A stretch of DNA of 64,000 bases from Arthrobacter citreus (GTDB lineage: Bacteria; Actinomycetota; Actinomycetes; Actinomycetales; Micrococcaceae): assembly GCF_038405225.1 (NCBI RefSeq), contig NZ_CP151657.1, positions 1,798,001 through 1,862,000 of the forward strand, given 5' to 3'. Numbering within the stretch: position 1 is the stretch's first letter; each line of letters opens with the position of its first letter. The notes beneath the pieces are model-generated. The model saw nothing but the letters and a program-made list of their open reading frames with translations, was not told the DNA's origin and made no database searches. The translations under genes and the position numbers were made by a program. Positions 63,568-64,000 of this stretch are shown here, in pieces.

Positions 63568-63998
63568 TGAATAGCGGTGCGGCAAGAGCCCCTGGGAGTG
63601 GGCTGGACGGGCTTCCCTTCACGGAACCGGCGACCCGCCGGCAGGGCAGAGAGCAGCTGACAGGTCCCCTTACGGACGCTACTGTGATTCCCGCCGGCCA
63701 GCGGTGCAGCCAGGAGGTGCGTGCGTGGCTCAGTGAGAGGATCGGACCGGACTTCCATTTCGACGCCGCGATGCGGGAATTTTTCGCCGGAGCCGACGGC
63801 ACGCAAACCCTGTCGGGGGCAGTCGAACACTGGCACCGCACCCGGGATTCCATTCAGAAGGCCATTGGCAGCCAGTTCGAATACAACCGGTTTACCCGGG
63901 CCTGGCACACGGCCAATCCCCGGGGATCCAGGGATGACCTGCTGGCCGCGTGGCGCCTGTACCGCAGCCGTCCGGTTGACAAACGGGACCGGGCCTAA
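63558..63998 (+). pseudogene. 5'-truncated DUF6434 gene remnant
   Basis: The frame ending at 63998 encodes a DUF6434-type C-terminal domain (PAGQRCSQEVRAWLSERIGP, FHFDAAMREFFAGADGTQTL, QFEYNRFTRAWHTANPRGSR). The similarity continues upstream of the only available start (GTG at 63684) as LDGLPFTEPATRRQ, back to about 63603. Full-length relatives have an N-terminal SAP-like DNA-binding domain of about 55 residues, which is missing, and stop codons at 63546, 63552 and 63555 block further extension into the padR promoter. A 104-residue product from GTG 63684 may still be made, without a clear ribosome-binding site. Confidence 0.6.
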
Positions 63999-64000
63999 AA

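Overview
The window looks like a chromosomal segment of a high-GC actinobacterium of the family Micrococcaceae, most like Arthrobacter and relatives. The grounds are the high GC content and the order of actinobacterial core genes: paired TrkA, DUF3159, OB-fold, DUF3710, dut, DUF3093, DUF4193 and sepH; the principal sigma factor next to parE and a DUF7455 protein; pepA-lpdA-sucB; and lipB-lipA-DUF4191-RDD-glnA. No rRNA, tRNA, CRISPR array, phage gene or insertion sequence was found. Assignments rest on reading protein motifs and neighbourhoods; no database search was run.

Layout. 0.2-8.3 kb: 23S/tRNA methyltransferase, two TrkA potassium-uptake subunits, and the conserved DUF/dut/sepH block. 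8.4-16.4 kb: an operon of DUF5998, phosphodiesterase and thymidine kinase, a Pat-like GNAT/acyl-CoA-synthetase fusion, and topoisomerase IV subunit A. 16.4-17.2 kb: an intergenic cluster of palindromic repeats. 17.2-20.5 kb: a csoR-copZ-copA copper operon with two CsoR operators. 20.5-23.65 kb: a prs-nadV-nrtR nicotinamide-salvage operon behind a 32-bp palindrome. 23.7-26 kb: a DtxR/MntR-type regulator, an unknown protein and a double GNAT protein. 26-33.9 kb: cydA-cydB-cydDC (cytochrome bd and its exporter) divergent from a blaI/M56-peptidase pair. 33.9-38.1 kb: parE, a DUF7455 protein and sigA. 38.4-43 kb: a DUF4192 protein with internal minisatellites, a second repeat cluster, an MFS transporter and a PAC2 protein. 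43.3-48.3 kb: pepA, lpdA and sucB. 48.4-56 kb: a small membrane protein, OsmC, two CrcB fluoride channels, a tricorn-like protease and a membrane pseudokinase. 56.1-61 kb: lipB, lipA, DUF4191, RDD and glnA. 61.2-64 kb: a padR-DUF1048-ABC transporter operon beside a remnant of a DUF6434 gene.

How parts work together. LipB and LipA make the lipoyl cofactor carried by the two lipoyl domains of SucB and reoxidised by LpdA. CsoR, CopZ and CopA form a copper-export circuit. Prs and NadV supply PRPP and convert nicotinamide to NMN under a regulator whose Nudix box has lost its catalytic residues. The BlaI/M56 pair probably controls cytochrome bd: two identical TTCTAC-N5-GTAGAA sites lie between cydA and blaI, and a third lies on the promoter of a small membrane protein 16 kb away. 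This linkage and the palindromic repeat family are the most interesting items in the window.
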